Part shown: positions 9,988 through 21,159 of the stretch, in pieces
How positions within the stretch are numbered: position 1 is the first letter of the stretch
Layout of the letters: every line of letters starts with the position of its first letter
NCBI GenBank assembly: GCA_030374765.1
Contig: JARGXX010000008.1
Coordinates: forward strand, 124,001 to 188,000
Length of the DNA: 64,000 bases
Reading direction: 5' to 3'
DNA from: Agarophyton chilense
Taxonomy: Eukaryota; Rhodophyta; Florideophyceae; Gracilariales; Gracilariaceae
Made by a program: the position numbers and the translations under genes
The notes under the pieces: model-generated
The model's database searches: none
Told to the model about the DNA's origin: nothing
What the model saw: only the letters and a program-made list of their open reading frames with translations

Positions 9988-10854
9988 TTAACCGAGAGGT
10001 TGACGAGAGATTCTAGACTGAGATGTGGAAAAATAGTGAGGTATTTTTCCGCAGTGCACGGTAAGCTGCAAAGATTGAGCTAGACAACTGTCTGGATTAA
10101 TAGCCGGATCAGCCAAGTTCTGTTGTCTAGAAACCCACATTAAAATGTTGAGGTTATGTAACTCAATCTCAAATCGGATACAGTTCACATCAGCACGAAT
10201 TGATCTGTCTATTGAATTTCGGTGAGTCGACAAGGAGTGAAAAAGATCTTTCGAGTCGACAGCCACAGTTAAATCGATGTCCTTGTTGAGAAGGGTAGAA
10301 AATGCTCTTGATAGAACATTCCCTTCGTCAATCGCTTCGGATGCCGCTAGTTTCTCTGCAGCACCGATGGATCGGACGGGACGTTTAGACTTCTGTGATG
10401 TCCATGACAGTGTATGGAACATAGAGTCACAGCGCAGGTCTCCTAATAGTACTTCACAAAGACAACCGAGCTGGCCATAGTCTCCAGAGCGAGCAGCGGA
10501 AAATATCATGATCGAAAGAGGGTACTCTTTGTTCGTCTCCGGTCTTGGAAACAAAACAGTTGTGCCGAGCTTGTTCAGCGTTTGTAGTGAATCAATCTGA
10601 CAAACAAGATCGGTAACTTTAACAGTAGAAAGCCTTTGTTGTAGATAGCTTGCATAGAACGCATAAAACGGAGATGCGGCTATGACGAGCCATCCAATTG
10701 AACCGTTGAGTGATGTATAGGCAGAGTGTTCGACAGAATTGAGTTTCTCATCAGCTTGCTTGCGACGAACACGAGATATCGGATATGGTTCTAGAGCTTT
10801 GAGTTTGTCGTCGCCATTAATCTCAGATTGACATGTGTTCTTGTTGAATGACAT
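9988..10854 (-). pseudogene. copia element 3, RNase H domain
   Basis: 288-codon frame on the minus strand. Conserved blocks are LNGSIGWLVIAASPFYAF (end of the RT connection), IMIFSAARSGDYGQLG (RNase H first strand; the usual Asp of the SDAS-type motif is replaced by Ala), EAIDEGNVLSRAF, VAVDSKDLFHSL and NLADP. The lost Asp argues against activity. The equivalent relic at 54583-54981 still has SDAS. Confidence 0.75.
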
Positions 10855-11340
10855 TTAGATCAAAGAAACGAAGAAGTCCAGGTCCATGTACAACAGTACC
10901 GAATGCATATTTGTTATTAAACCTTGAAATGAAGTGAGCCACGAGATGTTGGTGACCAGTAACAAGTATGTCATCAACAATCTTGACAACGAGCAACGCC
11001 AGTTTTCCTTCTTCTTTCAAATAAAATAATTGTGGAACGTATTTATGTTGTAGGAGTCCCAAGTCAAAAAAAGCTGATCAGATTGAACTTGCCATTTAGC
11101 GTTGGCATTGACCAGGCCGTAGGCAGCTGTGAGCAGCAACCAATATAGGTTTCGATCAGTAGATTCCTTTGGGGGAATGACGTAAACATCACGACTTGCG
11201 GATCCGGTCTGGAGAAAGGCAGTTTTAACATCGAGCTTCGTGAGTTGCCAACCGAACATTGATGCGATAAAAAATAAGATGCGAATTCCTGTAGGCGGAC
11301 ACATACAACAGTCGGTCTTAAGACCATGTTTCAAGTTATC
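10823..11340 (-). pseudogene. copia element 3, reverse transcriptase palm (frameshifted)
   Basis: The frame at 10823-11062 contains LALLVVKIVDDILVTG, where the copia YVDD catalytic box reads IVDD. The upstream palm (TKLDVKTAFLQTG, then DVYVIPPKE) is in another frame at the end of the 11017-12171 ORF. The junction is a frameshift near 11060. Confidence 0.75.
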
Positions 11341-12171
11341 TTCATTTCCATATGGAGCAATACGTGCCTTCAGTTTCAGCAACTTTTCATCATTTATTTT
11401 CACTTTGTAGATGACGTGACTGGATATTACGTTAGCTTCGGATGGTACTTCAGATATCGGCACCACTTTCACCCTCTTTTTGAATGCTTCTTCTTCTGCA
11501 TTGTATGCATTAACGAGCGAAAATTGATGAAAGCCTTGTGCTTGATATCGCAAGAACGGCTTATTTCCGAAGTGATCAAAGATGGATCGTAGTGCATCAG
11601 GTTTGGCGCTGCTTAGCGCGAGAGTTTTTGCAGATGCAGAATTGGCATTCATTGCTCTTGAGTAAGATCGCCAAGTTTCTTCCGTTAGCTTGAAGGTTTC
11701 GGTGTCACCATCGTCGTATTGAACTACATGAAGTCCATCATTATTGACTGCTTCAATTTTTCCAGCGTAGTATGCATCACCAATTGGCAAGTAATCTTCG
11801 ATGGAGTCTCCGATAGATGGGGAAGAGCATAACTTAATATCTGAGGTATAGTGCGATTCAAATGTTTCTTCTTCTGTACCATGATGAAGTGAGCAATCTT
11901 CTTCCGATTCATTAATCTCGTTGGTGCTGTCTATTACTTCATCTACGGAGCAATCGATTGTGTCAATGCTTTCTTGAACTTCGGACGCCAGAGGATCGTT
12001 GGTAATTGAAGGTCGAACGTCTTCTATTGCTGCTGAAATTAATTTCCCATTTCTCCCAGGTACAGTGATGGTTCGAGATAGAATGTCAAAAGAAAGCACA
12101 GTACGTGGAGATAACCATTTCTCACTTTTTTTCGTTTTGATGCTTAATATAGATCTGTACAAGATCCCCAA
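11017..12171 (-). pseudogene. copia element 3, integrase C-terminus, Tudor-like motif and RT N-terminus
   Basis: 384-codon open frame. Residues about 17-55 resemble the copia integrase C-terminal domain (WLSPRTVLSFD, then ITVPGRNGK). Residues 75-125 are acidic and serine-rich. Residues about 128-168 contain GDAYYAGKIEAV followed by VVQYDDGDTETF, the strand pattern and YDDGD block of Tudor/Agenet-type chromatin-binding modules. Residues about 225-384 are RT with KLKARIAPYGNED and LDVKTAFLQ. A Tudor-like module here could act in targeting, as chromodomains do in chromoviruses. That role is an inference. Confidence 0.7.
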
Positions 12172-12397
12172 CTCGAATGTTTGGTTCAGAGAGAGCTTTA
12201 GATGTGAGGATTAGAGTAAGCTTCCGCTTGGCTGCCAGAGTGTCATGAGCCTTCAAGAGATCACATGATATGGGAGTTATACGTTGCCTGTTATCTATAG
12301 GCTTTGTGAATCCTTTTTCCATCTCAAATGCGGAAAGTGTATCTGAACTGTAAAGATCATTGGGAATCCGAATTGCTTGGTAGGCTAAAATCTCATT

Positions 12398-13264
12398 TCA
12401 ACTTGAGGCATCTGCGGCTGACTTTAACCGAAGAAATATGCCCCTGATTATTCGATGCTTGGACTCTAAGGGATTTTTGCTGTGCCGTCTTGGCGGTACA
12501 GGACGAAATTGGATATCGTTTTGACTCAAATAATTGAGGAATTCTTTCTTGTTGAAAGAGTCGTCACTGTGAACAGTACTCGGAGGCCAGAACTGATACA
12601 TCCATCTTAATTCGAAGCCTTCGATAGCATAGCGAAGACTAGTAGTAGATACTACATATCCAGCAGAATTCCTTGTGCAAACATCCATTATGTGAAATAC
12701 TCGAAATTCTTCAAGATGAAAGTGGTCGGTACACACAACATCATTGAATTCACGATTCAAGGATGATTATGAGACCTTTCGAGATGGCTGCGGAAGAGCA
12801 GCTGCGATACATTGAGAGCAATTCTCAACCATACGAGCAAGATATCGGCTGACTTTATCATTCCATAGCGTGTTACGTTGAAGTAGTGTCTTAATATATG
12901 TAAACGTAGCTTGTCCACATATAGGTTTGTGAACTTTGTCAATATTTCGTTTGATTTCTATCCAAGGGCGATTACTGGTCGTTTGTGCTGCGAGGGCACA
13001 AAACGATGGAGTTGTTTTCTTATCAGTTTGTGCTGAGATTGCAAAAAGAAACGTGTTGTATGGAACATAGCAGTGGAGATCATGATCAACAATTGTGATG
13101 GAATCACGTGTACCAGATAAGTTGAAAAACATAAGAGAATTTGTATCAATGTGCATGATGTCGCTTTGACTTGTGACATTGCGTCCAATAACCCACTGAG
13201 AAGATCCTTCGAGAACGAGGTGGCTAATAAGGATAAGGTTGTTGGTATCGGAGAGTGCAGTCAA
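12398..13264 (-). pseudogene. copia element 3, integrase (frameshifted)
   Basis: Two overlapping frames. 12767-13264 gives the pre-integrase region with a decayed HHCC zinc-binding motif (KVHKPICGQATF, then VENCSQC). 12398-12760 gives the catalytic core: D in VCTDHFH, D in VHSDDSF and E in KNPLESKH. The remaining C-terminal piece lies at 12122-12322 in another frame. Stops separate all the parts. Confidence 0.8.
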
Positions 13265-13288
13265 GACAGTGGATCCAAGGATTCGCTG

Positions 13289-13950
13289 TTAAGCACTAGC
13301 ATGACTCCCTGAGCCATATTGCCAGTATCCTCGATCAGATAAAGAGTTGGGTACAGCATCAAGCTTACCATTAAAATTTAGTAGCAAGTGAGAACGTAGC
13401 ATATATAGTTCCGTAACACAGATTGCTGAGTAAGGAGCCCCATCATCTACAAGTAGTCCAAGGTTTCGGGTTACAGTATCACGGGTATCAGTGAAGTTAG
13501 GTAGATGGGCCATGTTGAATGAGATGGTCCCGGATCTAGAGGAGTCACTTGTAGTACCAGTTTCGGGTGCCGTACCTCGAGTAGCAGGATTAGCATTGCT
13601 TATCACATTGGGTTTTAGCTTGCCGTCAGCAGTGTGATCAGATTACCAATGGCCATATTTCTTACATGTGCGGCATTGAGATCGCGATTTAAGATCAAGA
13701 AGCTGTGTAGGGGTTAATCTGCGTTTATCACGCCGACCATTGTACCATAATCCAGTGGAATGTTGAGCCGATGCAGAGCTCGAGACAATAGGGTTCGAAG
13801 AATCCAAAGATGAATCTTTCGTGTGGTCACATTGGCGAAGTGTAGTATTCTACTATGCCAGAGAATCCGATAGGTTGGTTTTTCGCTGAGTCGCGGTTGG
13901 AACTCATGAGTGAGTATTATCATCGGCATTGTGATATGAACCGGCATACC
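13289..13950 (-). pseudogene. copia element 3, protease and gag tail
   Basis: The frame at 13289-13606 contains LVDDGAPYSAICVTEL, an aspartic-protease loop with the usual D-(S/T)-G changed to D-D-G. Just upstream, about 13690-13630, the minus strand reads CRTCKKYGHW, a zinc-knuckle remnant, then a stop. The frame at 13714-13947 has no clear gag motif. Confidence 0.6.
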
Positions 13951-14075
13951 GCATAGGATGCCTAGAGACAGAATGTCTTAGTGGAACACGTGGCGTTATG
14001 GGTCGAGTGGCTTACCACGGCGCGCGCATAATTGAGACCCTTCCTAGGGTAATGCCATATTGGCAACGGCGCATG

Positions 14076-14556
14076 TAGTGGCGATCCACGTGGAGGGCTT
14101 TACTACCCTTTTTAGCTAGACGTCCATTAGGGACCATACCCATACAGTGGTTTGGCTAAGTGGCTGACCACTGGGTATTATTTATATATTTATTTGGGCA
14201 CTCACCCTGGTACACAGTATATAGTGTACCAGAGGTGAGCTCCGACTCCAAGTAAAGGAGACAACATGGGCATCATGACTATTCCGTTCCTCGCTTAGGA
14301 TTCCTTAACGGGAGATCCGGACGAGCTATAATAGATAGTCAGCCCCAAACCACTTCACGAACCGTCTCGTACCTACGTTCCAGCAACGTTTTACAGTTGC
14401 ACTGTTCACCCTCGCTGGCGAGTAGTGGCCTTACACCCCACTTCCAGCTCGCTGGTGTTGTAGCTCTACCACCCCTTTTCCTTCGCCTCAAGCGACCCAT
14501 CGGCAGTCCGAACGCTGTTGCAGGTGTCTGTTCTCTCCGTTAGAGCGGATACTACA
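14076..14556 (+). repeat. 5' LTR of G2 (481 bp)
   Basis: Begins TGTAGT and ends ACTACA, a 6-bp terminal inverted repeat, and is followed after two bases by a primer-binding site. It contains an AT-rich TATA region (about 14180-14193) just before a hairpin at 14207-14232. No second copy is in the window, so the left border rests on the TG/CA rule and the G1 parallel. Confidence 0.65.
14207..14232. promoter_or_regulatory. hairpin with TATA in the loop, in the G2 LTR
   Basis: Perfect 9-bp inverted repeat ctggtacac/gtgtaccag around the 8-nt loop agtatata. Its place in the LTR suggests part of the core promoter or start-site region. Confidence 0.5.
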
Positions 14557-14558
14557 AG

Positions 14559-14574
14559 TGGTCTTTCGACTTAG
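14559..14574 (+). promoter_or_regulatory. G2 primer-binding site
   Basis: TGGTCTTTCGACTTAG two bases after the LTR. It matches the G1 site (56118-56133) at 14 of 16 positions and starts with TGG as expected for pairing with a tRNA CCA end. The tRNA was not identified. Confidence 0.65.
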
Positions 14575-14771
14575 AACCACTGTGGTCAGCTGCACTGAAC
14601 AATTCGTTTCTGGAACGTGGAATCGATATCGATACTTGGAAGAAGTGGAATCACTACAGTTATTGTTTATCGAACCACCTCCAGCAATTGCGGAATTCAT
14701 CGTGGTTGAACACGTGGTCGAGAAGTCGAAGACACCATTTGGTTCGCACCTGGACTTCGGTTTGGTCTAGG

Positions 14772-16925
14772 ATGCCGAAGACTCGAAGCCAGTCGAGTAC
14801 TGGTCGCCCCGGTCCTGCGGGACCACCCCCGAAACAGAGGCTCGCCTCATCTGTTGAAGCCGGAGAGCGGCTGTATCGCCAAGTGATGTCGCGCTCACGC
14901 TCGGTGAATGATGAACGAGATCTCTCGGATGTAGCGGCCCTTGTGGCAGCGGCAGTCGCGCCCACCACAGAAGCCGTAGTTGACCCTGAGGTCGTCGGAC
15001 CTCAAGAAGAGGATGATTTGCGCAGGGAAGTGTGTCGTCTCAAGTCTGAGTCAAGCGCTTCGCGTGTGCGCATGGTTGCGTTGGAATCGCAGATCGCTGC
15101 TCTTATCGCTGATGTCGAACAATTACGCAGTGCGCATCAAGCACTCGTTCGTCAAGACGATGGGAAGCAGGTCTCTGCATCAGTGAAAACACTACGTGAC
15201 GATTTGAACCATCTACTGGAGAGGTATAAGTATACGCCCGATGCGCTACCCGGCTTAACCGTGGATGTAGAGGAAGTCATCACCCGAGTTAACCCTCGTT
15301 TAGAACTCCTGCAGGCGGAAGTTCATGCGCAGACTGCTGCTAAACCAGTCGTGCTGGAAGAGAAAGGAGCTCCTTTGAAGGAAGCTCGTTCGAAGAAGTC
15401 GAAGTCACGACGTAAGAAGAGGAAGTCCGCACGTGATTCGAGTGATGAATCGTCAAGTACGGAGGGTTTCAGTTCCAGTACTGATGATTCTGATGATTCA
15501 GATACGTCAGATGACGACGACAGTGATGATGGTCATCGAAGGTCCCGATCTTGGAAGAAGAACACGTCTTCGTGGTTAATGAGAAAAAAGGCTCGCCTTA
15601 CAGAGGATTGAAGGTGCTCCCGTGCACGAATCCGCTTTATCGGAAGGTCCTGAATTACAGGTTCTACCGTCTGAAGGTGAAGAGCAAGAAGCGCTCAGGA
15701 CGCGAAACCGCGAAGGTGAAGGATCACATCAAACGATTGAAGATCGGCCTTAATGATTTAACATTTGATGGGAAAACCCCCATTCTCGTTATCGAGTTTC
15801 TCACTCGATTCGTTCCCGAAGCAGACACTGTAGAGATGAGTGAACCACAGGCATTTGTGTCTTTACCAAACTTCCTGAAGGGTTTTGCTTTAGAGAAATA
15901 TCGTTCCGTATGCGAATCATTGACAGCCGATGATGGCGGCGTTACCTCATGGCCAGAGGCGGTGCAGTATTTGCTGTGCAGTTACGCGACATCAAACGCG
16001 ATACGTCAGGCGATCCTGGACCTAAGGGATGTGACCCAAAAAGCCTGAGGAGGGCGAAGCTGAGTACAGCTCAAGGCTTAACAAAGCTTCAGTCCGCTGT
16101 GGAAACGTCCACTGGACGGCGGACAAGATTACCTTGTACATTGACGGGCTGGACCCAAGCATCAAGTCGTTGGTAGCTCGATATCGAGAGAAGCATGGAA
16201 GAGTCTCCTTTTTGGAGTTAGTTCAGTTTGCGAAAGCTGAAGGAGACGCGGCCAGAGTGCGTGGTAGCCCCCGTCGTTCAGTGGCTTTTGGAACCTCAAT
16301 GGGTAAGGAGAAGATCTCCGCCAGAGTTAATCAGCGCAGCAAACTGCTACATCTGGAATCTCTAGTGCACTAACGAGATTCGTCGTTGGCACCCAAAGGG
16401 AGTGACTCGCATGAGGAGGCGATCCATTTAATGGAATATACGCAGTCTTCTGTACATACGGTGGATCTCCCACACTCGGAGTCTCAGTACGAGGAAGCCC
16501 TAATGGCTATGGAGGGCCGTCGCCCTATGTACCGTCCCTACACGGTGCCTCCACAAGGAGGTTTTAAGAACGGGAAATCCAAATGGGTGGATACTCGCAC
16601 GGCATACCGTTCACAACCTATGTTGACCAACCGTCGTGAAGGTTTGATATGTTATTCAGGTTATGGAAAACACCATTTGAGTGCAGAATGCACGCTTCTT
16701 GCAAAGGATCTGAGTCGTATCATGACGAATTATGAAGCACTCTCAGAAGAGGAAAGGAGCCGCGTACCGGCGGGCATGTATTTGAAAGCCAAAAGTTGGT
16801 TTTCTCAGACACCAATGCGCCGGACGGACAAGCCGGTTGCTCAGAATGCTGAAGTGTTACAACCCGGAACCCCGGTAGGAAGAGGCGCCTTTGAGGCGGA
16901 GCAGCCGGTGCAACCGGAAAACTAA
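14772..16925 (+). pseudogene. G2 gag
   Basis: ATG at 14772 opens a frame of about 280 codons with a predicted coiled coil (about residues 85-180) and a long Lys/Ser then Ser/Asp-rich tract. The frame ends at 15611 and continues, shifted, from about 15560 with the capsid (NPLYRKVLNYRFYRL, then SWPEAVQYLL). A further shift near 16048 and a stop at 16373 follow. The last piece (to 16925) carries a zinc knuckle in which the second Cys is lost (CYSGYGKHHLSAEC). Gag forms the virus-like particle. This copy is dead. Confidence 0.8.
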
Positions 16926-16966
16926 GTGAGGGAGCCCCTAGGGGGTCGGCCCTGGTCGATCCCGTA

Positions 16967-19600
16967 GTGTTGACCAGGCAGAGCTCGCCTCCCTGCTCCC
17001 GCGCTTGGAAGCCCAAGATTCTCTTGAGGCCTCCCAAATTTCTGCCGTACGGAATCAATCCGCTGAACGGAAAGCGAGTACAGTTTGACTGTGAGTTACA
17101 TCGTCCTTGGGGACGTTGTATTTGCCCTTCAAAACGGGAAAGATACCTCATGATAATGTCTAAAAGAAACTATAAGGTCTATGCCGACATCGGCTCTGAC
17201 AGGAATCTGTTATCTCGTCGATTGACTATCCTGGACAGAGGTGGTGGTCCGAACTTTATACGGGAATCGGAGCTCGCTCCTGCTGACTTAGAACGTATTC
17301 GATACGGTCCTTTACCGGACATCCGGGATGCCAACAAAAATGCTGTGAAGAAACTGGGAACAGTTCGACTCGTGGTGCGTTTAGGACGCTTTGTAGTCCT
17401 AGTCGACTTCATCGTCTGTAAGACGTTTGCTGCACCAGTGGTACTGGGATGTGATTGTTGCGACAGGTTTGTCGAAGCCATTCGCCCGCGAAGAAAACTA
17501 GTGGAACTATATGATGGATCAATGGTACCAATTGTTCGCAAGCCAATTCTTCGTTGCTGTGAAGCACCTCCACTTCCACCATCTATGGAATAGGGAAAAT
17601 CCCGAGGACGTGTCTCGCCGAGGATTCGAGTAGCGAAGAGTGCCATGCTGAAGGCGCAAACCCAAACTTGGGTTCAAGAAAGAACAGAACGACACGGACT
17701 CGTGGTAATTCAACCAAATACTCGGATGTACGAATCCCGTGGATTGCTAGTCGCTAACGGCATTGTTAAGGTTGATACTGGTAGCCCCTCTTGGATACTA
17801 GTGAGTATCTTCACCGATAACGATTATCAGATACCGAAGAATCAGGTTGTTGCAACGCAACAGCTTTGCCTCATCCCACAGTGGTGGTCCCTACTCATAT
17901 TTCTACCGCAGAAGTATTGGGATTAACCCATGTCGGTGACACAGACGAAGAACTGCAAACTCCGTCTGGAGATCAATTGCAAACGGCAAAGGATCCAGAG
18001 AGCCTGGTCGATGAGCTAGACTTGGCACATGTGTCGGAACACTACAGAACGAATATCAGGTCTATGCTGAAGAAGTAAACATCCATGTGGAGTGGAAAAC
18101 TAGGAGAGATCTCCGCTACGGAACACCACATTGATTTGGTCCAAGGGTCACGACCCATCTCCCAAGCACCCTACAGAGCGGGACGGCGAACTCGCCGAAT
18201 CGAGGAAGAGAATGTCAGCAAAATGCTGGAAGAAGGAGTAGTCGAAGCAGCTCAATCTGCTTGGGCCTCATCAGTGGTGCTGGTTCCAAAACCTGATGGT
18301 TCTTTACGATTCTGTATCGATTATCGAAAACTGACCGCAGTTATAGTTCGAGATACATACCCGTTGCCTCGAATGGACGAATGTATTGACAGCTTAGGAG
18401 AAGCGAACGTGTTCACCACGTTGGACGCCAACTCTGGCTATTGGCAGGTACCTGTAGCCGAAGAAGACCAAGATAAAACCGCATTTGCGTGTCACCCCGG
18501 TCTCTACCGTTTCAAAAGGATGCCCTTTGGCTTAACGAATGCACCGGCTACTTTCCAGCGTACTCTGGACATCTTGCTCTCAAGATACAAGTGGAAGACT
18601 TGTTTAGTCCATTTGGACGATGTGATCATCTTTTCCCAGGATGTGGAAAGCCATTTACGGCATGTCGAGGAGATCTTCAAAACACTACAGAACGCAGGTA
18701 TCACCTTGAAGTTCAAGAAATGCGAATGGTTCGCTGGCACCGTCCGGTACTTAGGACATGTGATCAAGCCGGGACAGCTTGCCATTCAAGAGGCACAAAC
18801 CGCGGCTCTCCGCGAAGTACAACCTCCGTCGACACAGAAGCAATTGCGTTCTTTCCTCGGCTTGTGCAACGTCTACCGACGATTCGTGCCTCAATACTCG
18901 CATATAGCGGCACCGCTCAAAGCAACGTTGCGTAGAGGACAACCAGTACAGCTGGAACAATTCAGACAAGCTGAAGTGGAAGCGTTCGACACGCTGAAGA
19001 CAAAGATTATTACAGCCCCAGTCTTGGCGCTGCCCATCCCCAACCTCCTATACTTAGTGGATACTGACTCTAGCGAGTACCAAGTAGGGTGTGCCCTTTT
19101 CAAACACACCCTGATGATGAACGCTAACCCATTGGTTACTGGTCAAGATCGCTGAACGCAGCTGAGAAGAAGTATTCAGTTTAAGAAAAGGAATGCCTTG
19201 CAGTCGTTTGGGCTCTAACCACATAGCGACCGTATCTCCAAGGAGAATGTTTTACCGTCAACACGGATCATGCGTCTCTACGATGGTTACTGTCCATTAC
19301 AGACCCGTCTGGTCGTCTCGGCCAATGTCAAAGCTGACGCGCTATCGCTACTCAAAACACCAGGCGAAACCCAAGGCGAAATCGATGAAGAGATACCTTG
19401 CTTTTACATGGAGACCCATTCACCATCTTTTGAAGAAGAAGAACAAGAGACCCTTGATGATTATTCGGATGCAGACCCGTTCTTTGCATTAGCAGACACT
19501 GACCCTTCAGTTCAACTCAAGCGAATCTCGTGCACTGAGCTCCTCAATGAGCAACACGCAGATACGTTTTGTGCGTCGATACGCTCTCGTCTTTTCTCGA
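16967..19600 (+). pseudogene. G2 pol (protease, RT, partial RNase H)
   Basis: Protease at about 17155-17593 starts at the conserved MSKRNYKV, but its catalytic loop reads LDRGGG instead of the DTGA type. RT is in the 18085-19155 frame: LDANSGYWQVP, MPFGLTNAPATFQ and HLDDVIIF (Tyr of YLDD changed to His). RNase H begins (VDTDSSEYQVGCAL) and then decays through shifts, with an internal deletion between the HTDHA-type and ADALS motifs near 19260-19350. Linker sequence similar to the G1 EEMIREQQLDSFC region follows at about 19520-19590, and homology ends there. Confidence 0.8.
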
Positions 19601-19612
19601 CCTGTGAGAGAG

Positions 19613-19653
19613 TGGTAGAGCGGGTCCTCAGGTTCGAATCCTTGACGGCGGCA
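19613..19653 (+). pseudogene. tRNA-like relic lacking the anticodon arm
   Basis: TGGTAGAGCGG (19613-19623) matches the RNA polymerase III A box and GGTTCGAATCC (19631-19641) the B box, followed by a CGGCGGCA acceptor-like end. Only seven bases lie between the boxes instead of about 30, so the anticodon arm is deleted. The remaining GGTCCTCA resembles the 5' half of a Met (CAU) anticodon arm; that identity is a guess. Confidence 0.45.
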
Positions 19654-20531
19654 ATCCCAGAGTACTTGGTGCAATGGGTTGGCGTTTACTGCGTAGTCCT
19701 AAAGGTTGGAGCTACGGAAACGATGGCTTGAAGACCAAAGGGTGGAACTAATATTCCAAAAGGGGGTTATCTAATACACTACTTAAAATAAGTTAATAAT
19801 CTACATGAGGTCACCTGAGGTCGACCCGTCCACGGGTCGCCTGTAGAAGACCTCAGGGCCTGGCGGCTTACAGGGCTCAACTTTTATCATCGCTCCGTCA
19901 ATTATCTCCCTTCTTAGGATTCGGCCGTTACGAAGAAGTCCAGATTGCCTCGCATCTTCCTAGGGGTCTGGCTCTAACTGGACCTATGGGTGAACCTCCA
20001 ATCTTTCCTTCGGGATCGGAACGTCGTTATACTGAGCGTCCTAATGGCCTGGACACGAGCCGTGCCGTGCCCGACATGTCGGCGTCTTATGACCAGACCG
20101 GGGGCTAATTGCTCTCGTTACCAGTGGGCGCGACAGGGCGTCGCATCGCCACCATCCTCGGGGGTACCAGTGCGTAAGAGCTAACCCTTGGCGCCAGGCT
20201 TACAATTAGTTCACCTAAGGTACTGTACGCGCACCGGGGGATGGGGAGGTTCCTTACCGCTTTCCTATCCTTTGCTATTTCTTTACGACCATATGCGCGT
20301 TGTCCGCCGTGGAACACGGTGCGCGCTTCGTCCATTCATTGTCATGTCGGTCATCCTGCCCAACTCGGTTTCATCCTCCTTCCTTCCCATCGCAATATTC
20401 CTCCATTGGTCGCGCGCGATGCCACCATCGCCTTGTAAGCCCGTCGGATACGGCACTCTACCTCCAGATTTTGTCGCTTCCGTCGATTTCCTATCCATTT
20501 CCCGGCGGACCAGCATGCGGGCAGCGGCGCC
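19654..20531. other. unassigned stretch with a strong hairpin
   Basis: The first 80 bases can be read as YLVQWVG, faintly like a chromodomain strand, and may be the last trace of a gypsy pol. The rest shows overlapping open frames on both strands without recognisable motifs. The stem-loop at 19814-19857 is the only clear structure. Confidence 0.35.
19814..19857. repeat. nested inverted repeat (stem-loop)
   Basis: Outer 8-bp stem cctgaggt/acctcagg and inner 7-bp stem cgacccg/cgggtcg with a TCCA loop, separated on one side by a 10-nt bulge. Confidence 0.6.
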
Positions 20532-21042
20532 ATGGCTTCGAACAACCAAGCAGGAAGCTCCTCTGGATACCAAGTGGCTTATGAGCGCCCCGGGGACCGC
20601 TATGAACGTACCATCGGACGAAATCCACGGGCAGTGCGTCATGCCATTTTGCCGTTCCGCTGGTGTTACTGCATCGATGGACATTGCAACAGTCCTGAGG
20701 GGAGCTTATTCCTAAGCGCGTCGCTCGGTGCGCTACGCCGCGGTTGTCCAACAGGGTCAGAACCTGAAGACCGCTATGGTCAATCTCCTTCAGCACAGTA
20801 TACAAATGATGTCCCAGAGGGTTACTGCCGACTTGGATGCCCAGTATGGTCTAAATTCGAGTGACCGGAAGGCTTCCGATGGTGACAATAGTTCCTCAGG
20901 TGAATCTCCGCCGAAGAAGCGTGCTCGGCTTGCTGGTGCCAGTTCTGGTGGTCTATTTGGCTCCTCAGGTGACCCTAGTCCCGGTTTCGCTCTTGCAGGT
21001 TCCAATGAGGACGACGGAGCTACTCCTGCGCCGCCCCCGTGA
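20532..21042 (+). pseudogene. possible frameshifted gene of unknown function
   Basis: An ATG at 20532 opens a frame starting MASNNQAGSSSGYQ. The more protein-like continuation is in another frame at about 20716-21042: a helical stretch (NLKTAMVNLLQHSIQMMSQR), a nuclear-localisation-like PPKKRAR and a Gly/Ser/Pro-rich end. The two would join only through a frameshift near 20650-20710 or an unseen intron. A poly(A)-like AATAAA follows near 21117. It could also be part of an unrecognised transposon. Function unknown. Confidence 0.35.
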
Positions 21043-21159
21043 GTCCTGTTGGTGTTCCGAGCGCTTCCGCGAACCTTGAGGTCATGGTGAGGGCTGTTTT
21101 ACCTCTGTTAGTTGTCAAATAAATTAATGATTGTGCTTTCCCAAGGTCCTTCTTGTATC

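Larger units (their letters stand above)
9988..13950 (-). mobile_element. Ty1/copia-like retrotransposon 3, decayed
   Basis: In minus-strand order: gag tail with a zinc-knuckle remnant (about 13690-13630), protease, integrase, Tudor-like motif, reverse transcriptase, RNase H. The order INT before RT defines the copia type. The frames are broken by several stops and shifts. A relative of the same family is present at 54195-55202. LTR borders could not be fixed; downstream 9641-9987 may hold the 3' LTR, and upstream sequence ends against the G2 element near 13950-14075. Confidence 0.85.
14076..19600 (+). mobile_element. Ty3/gypsy retrotransposon G2, 3'-truncated and decayed
   Basis: 5' LTR 14076-14556, primer-binding site 14559-14574, gag from 14772, then protease, RT and the start of RNase H. 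The integrase is represented only by its N-terminal linker near 19515-19590. No 3' LTR follows. Many stops and frameshifts occur. It is related to G1: gag blocks, the MSKRNYKV start of protease and the RT are similar but clearly diverged. A further relic of this family is at 43501-44540. Confidence 0.85.

Noticed and set aside
19613..19653. Functional tRNA gene
   Set aside because: The anticodon arm is missing and no 5' acceptor strand pairs with the 3' end.
20188..20715. 175-codon ORF on the plus strand
   Set aside because: Overlaps equally long frames on both strands, with no motif. Only its far end, past the stop, looks protein-like, and that part is included in 20532-21042.
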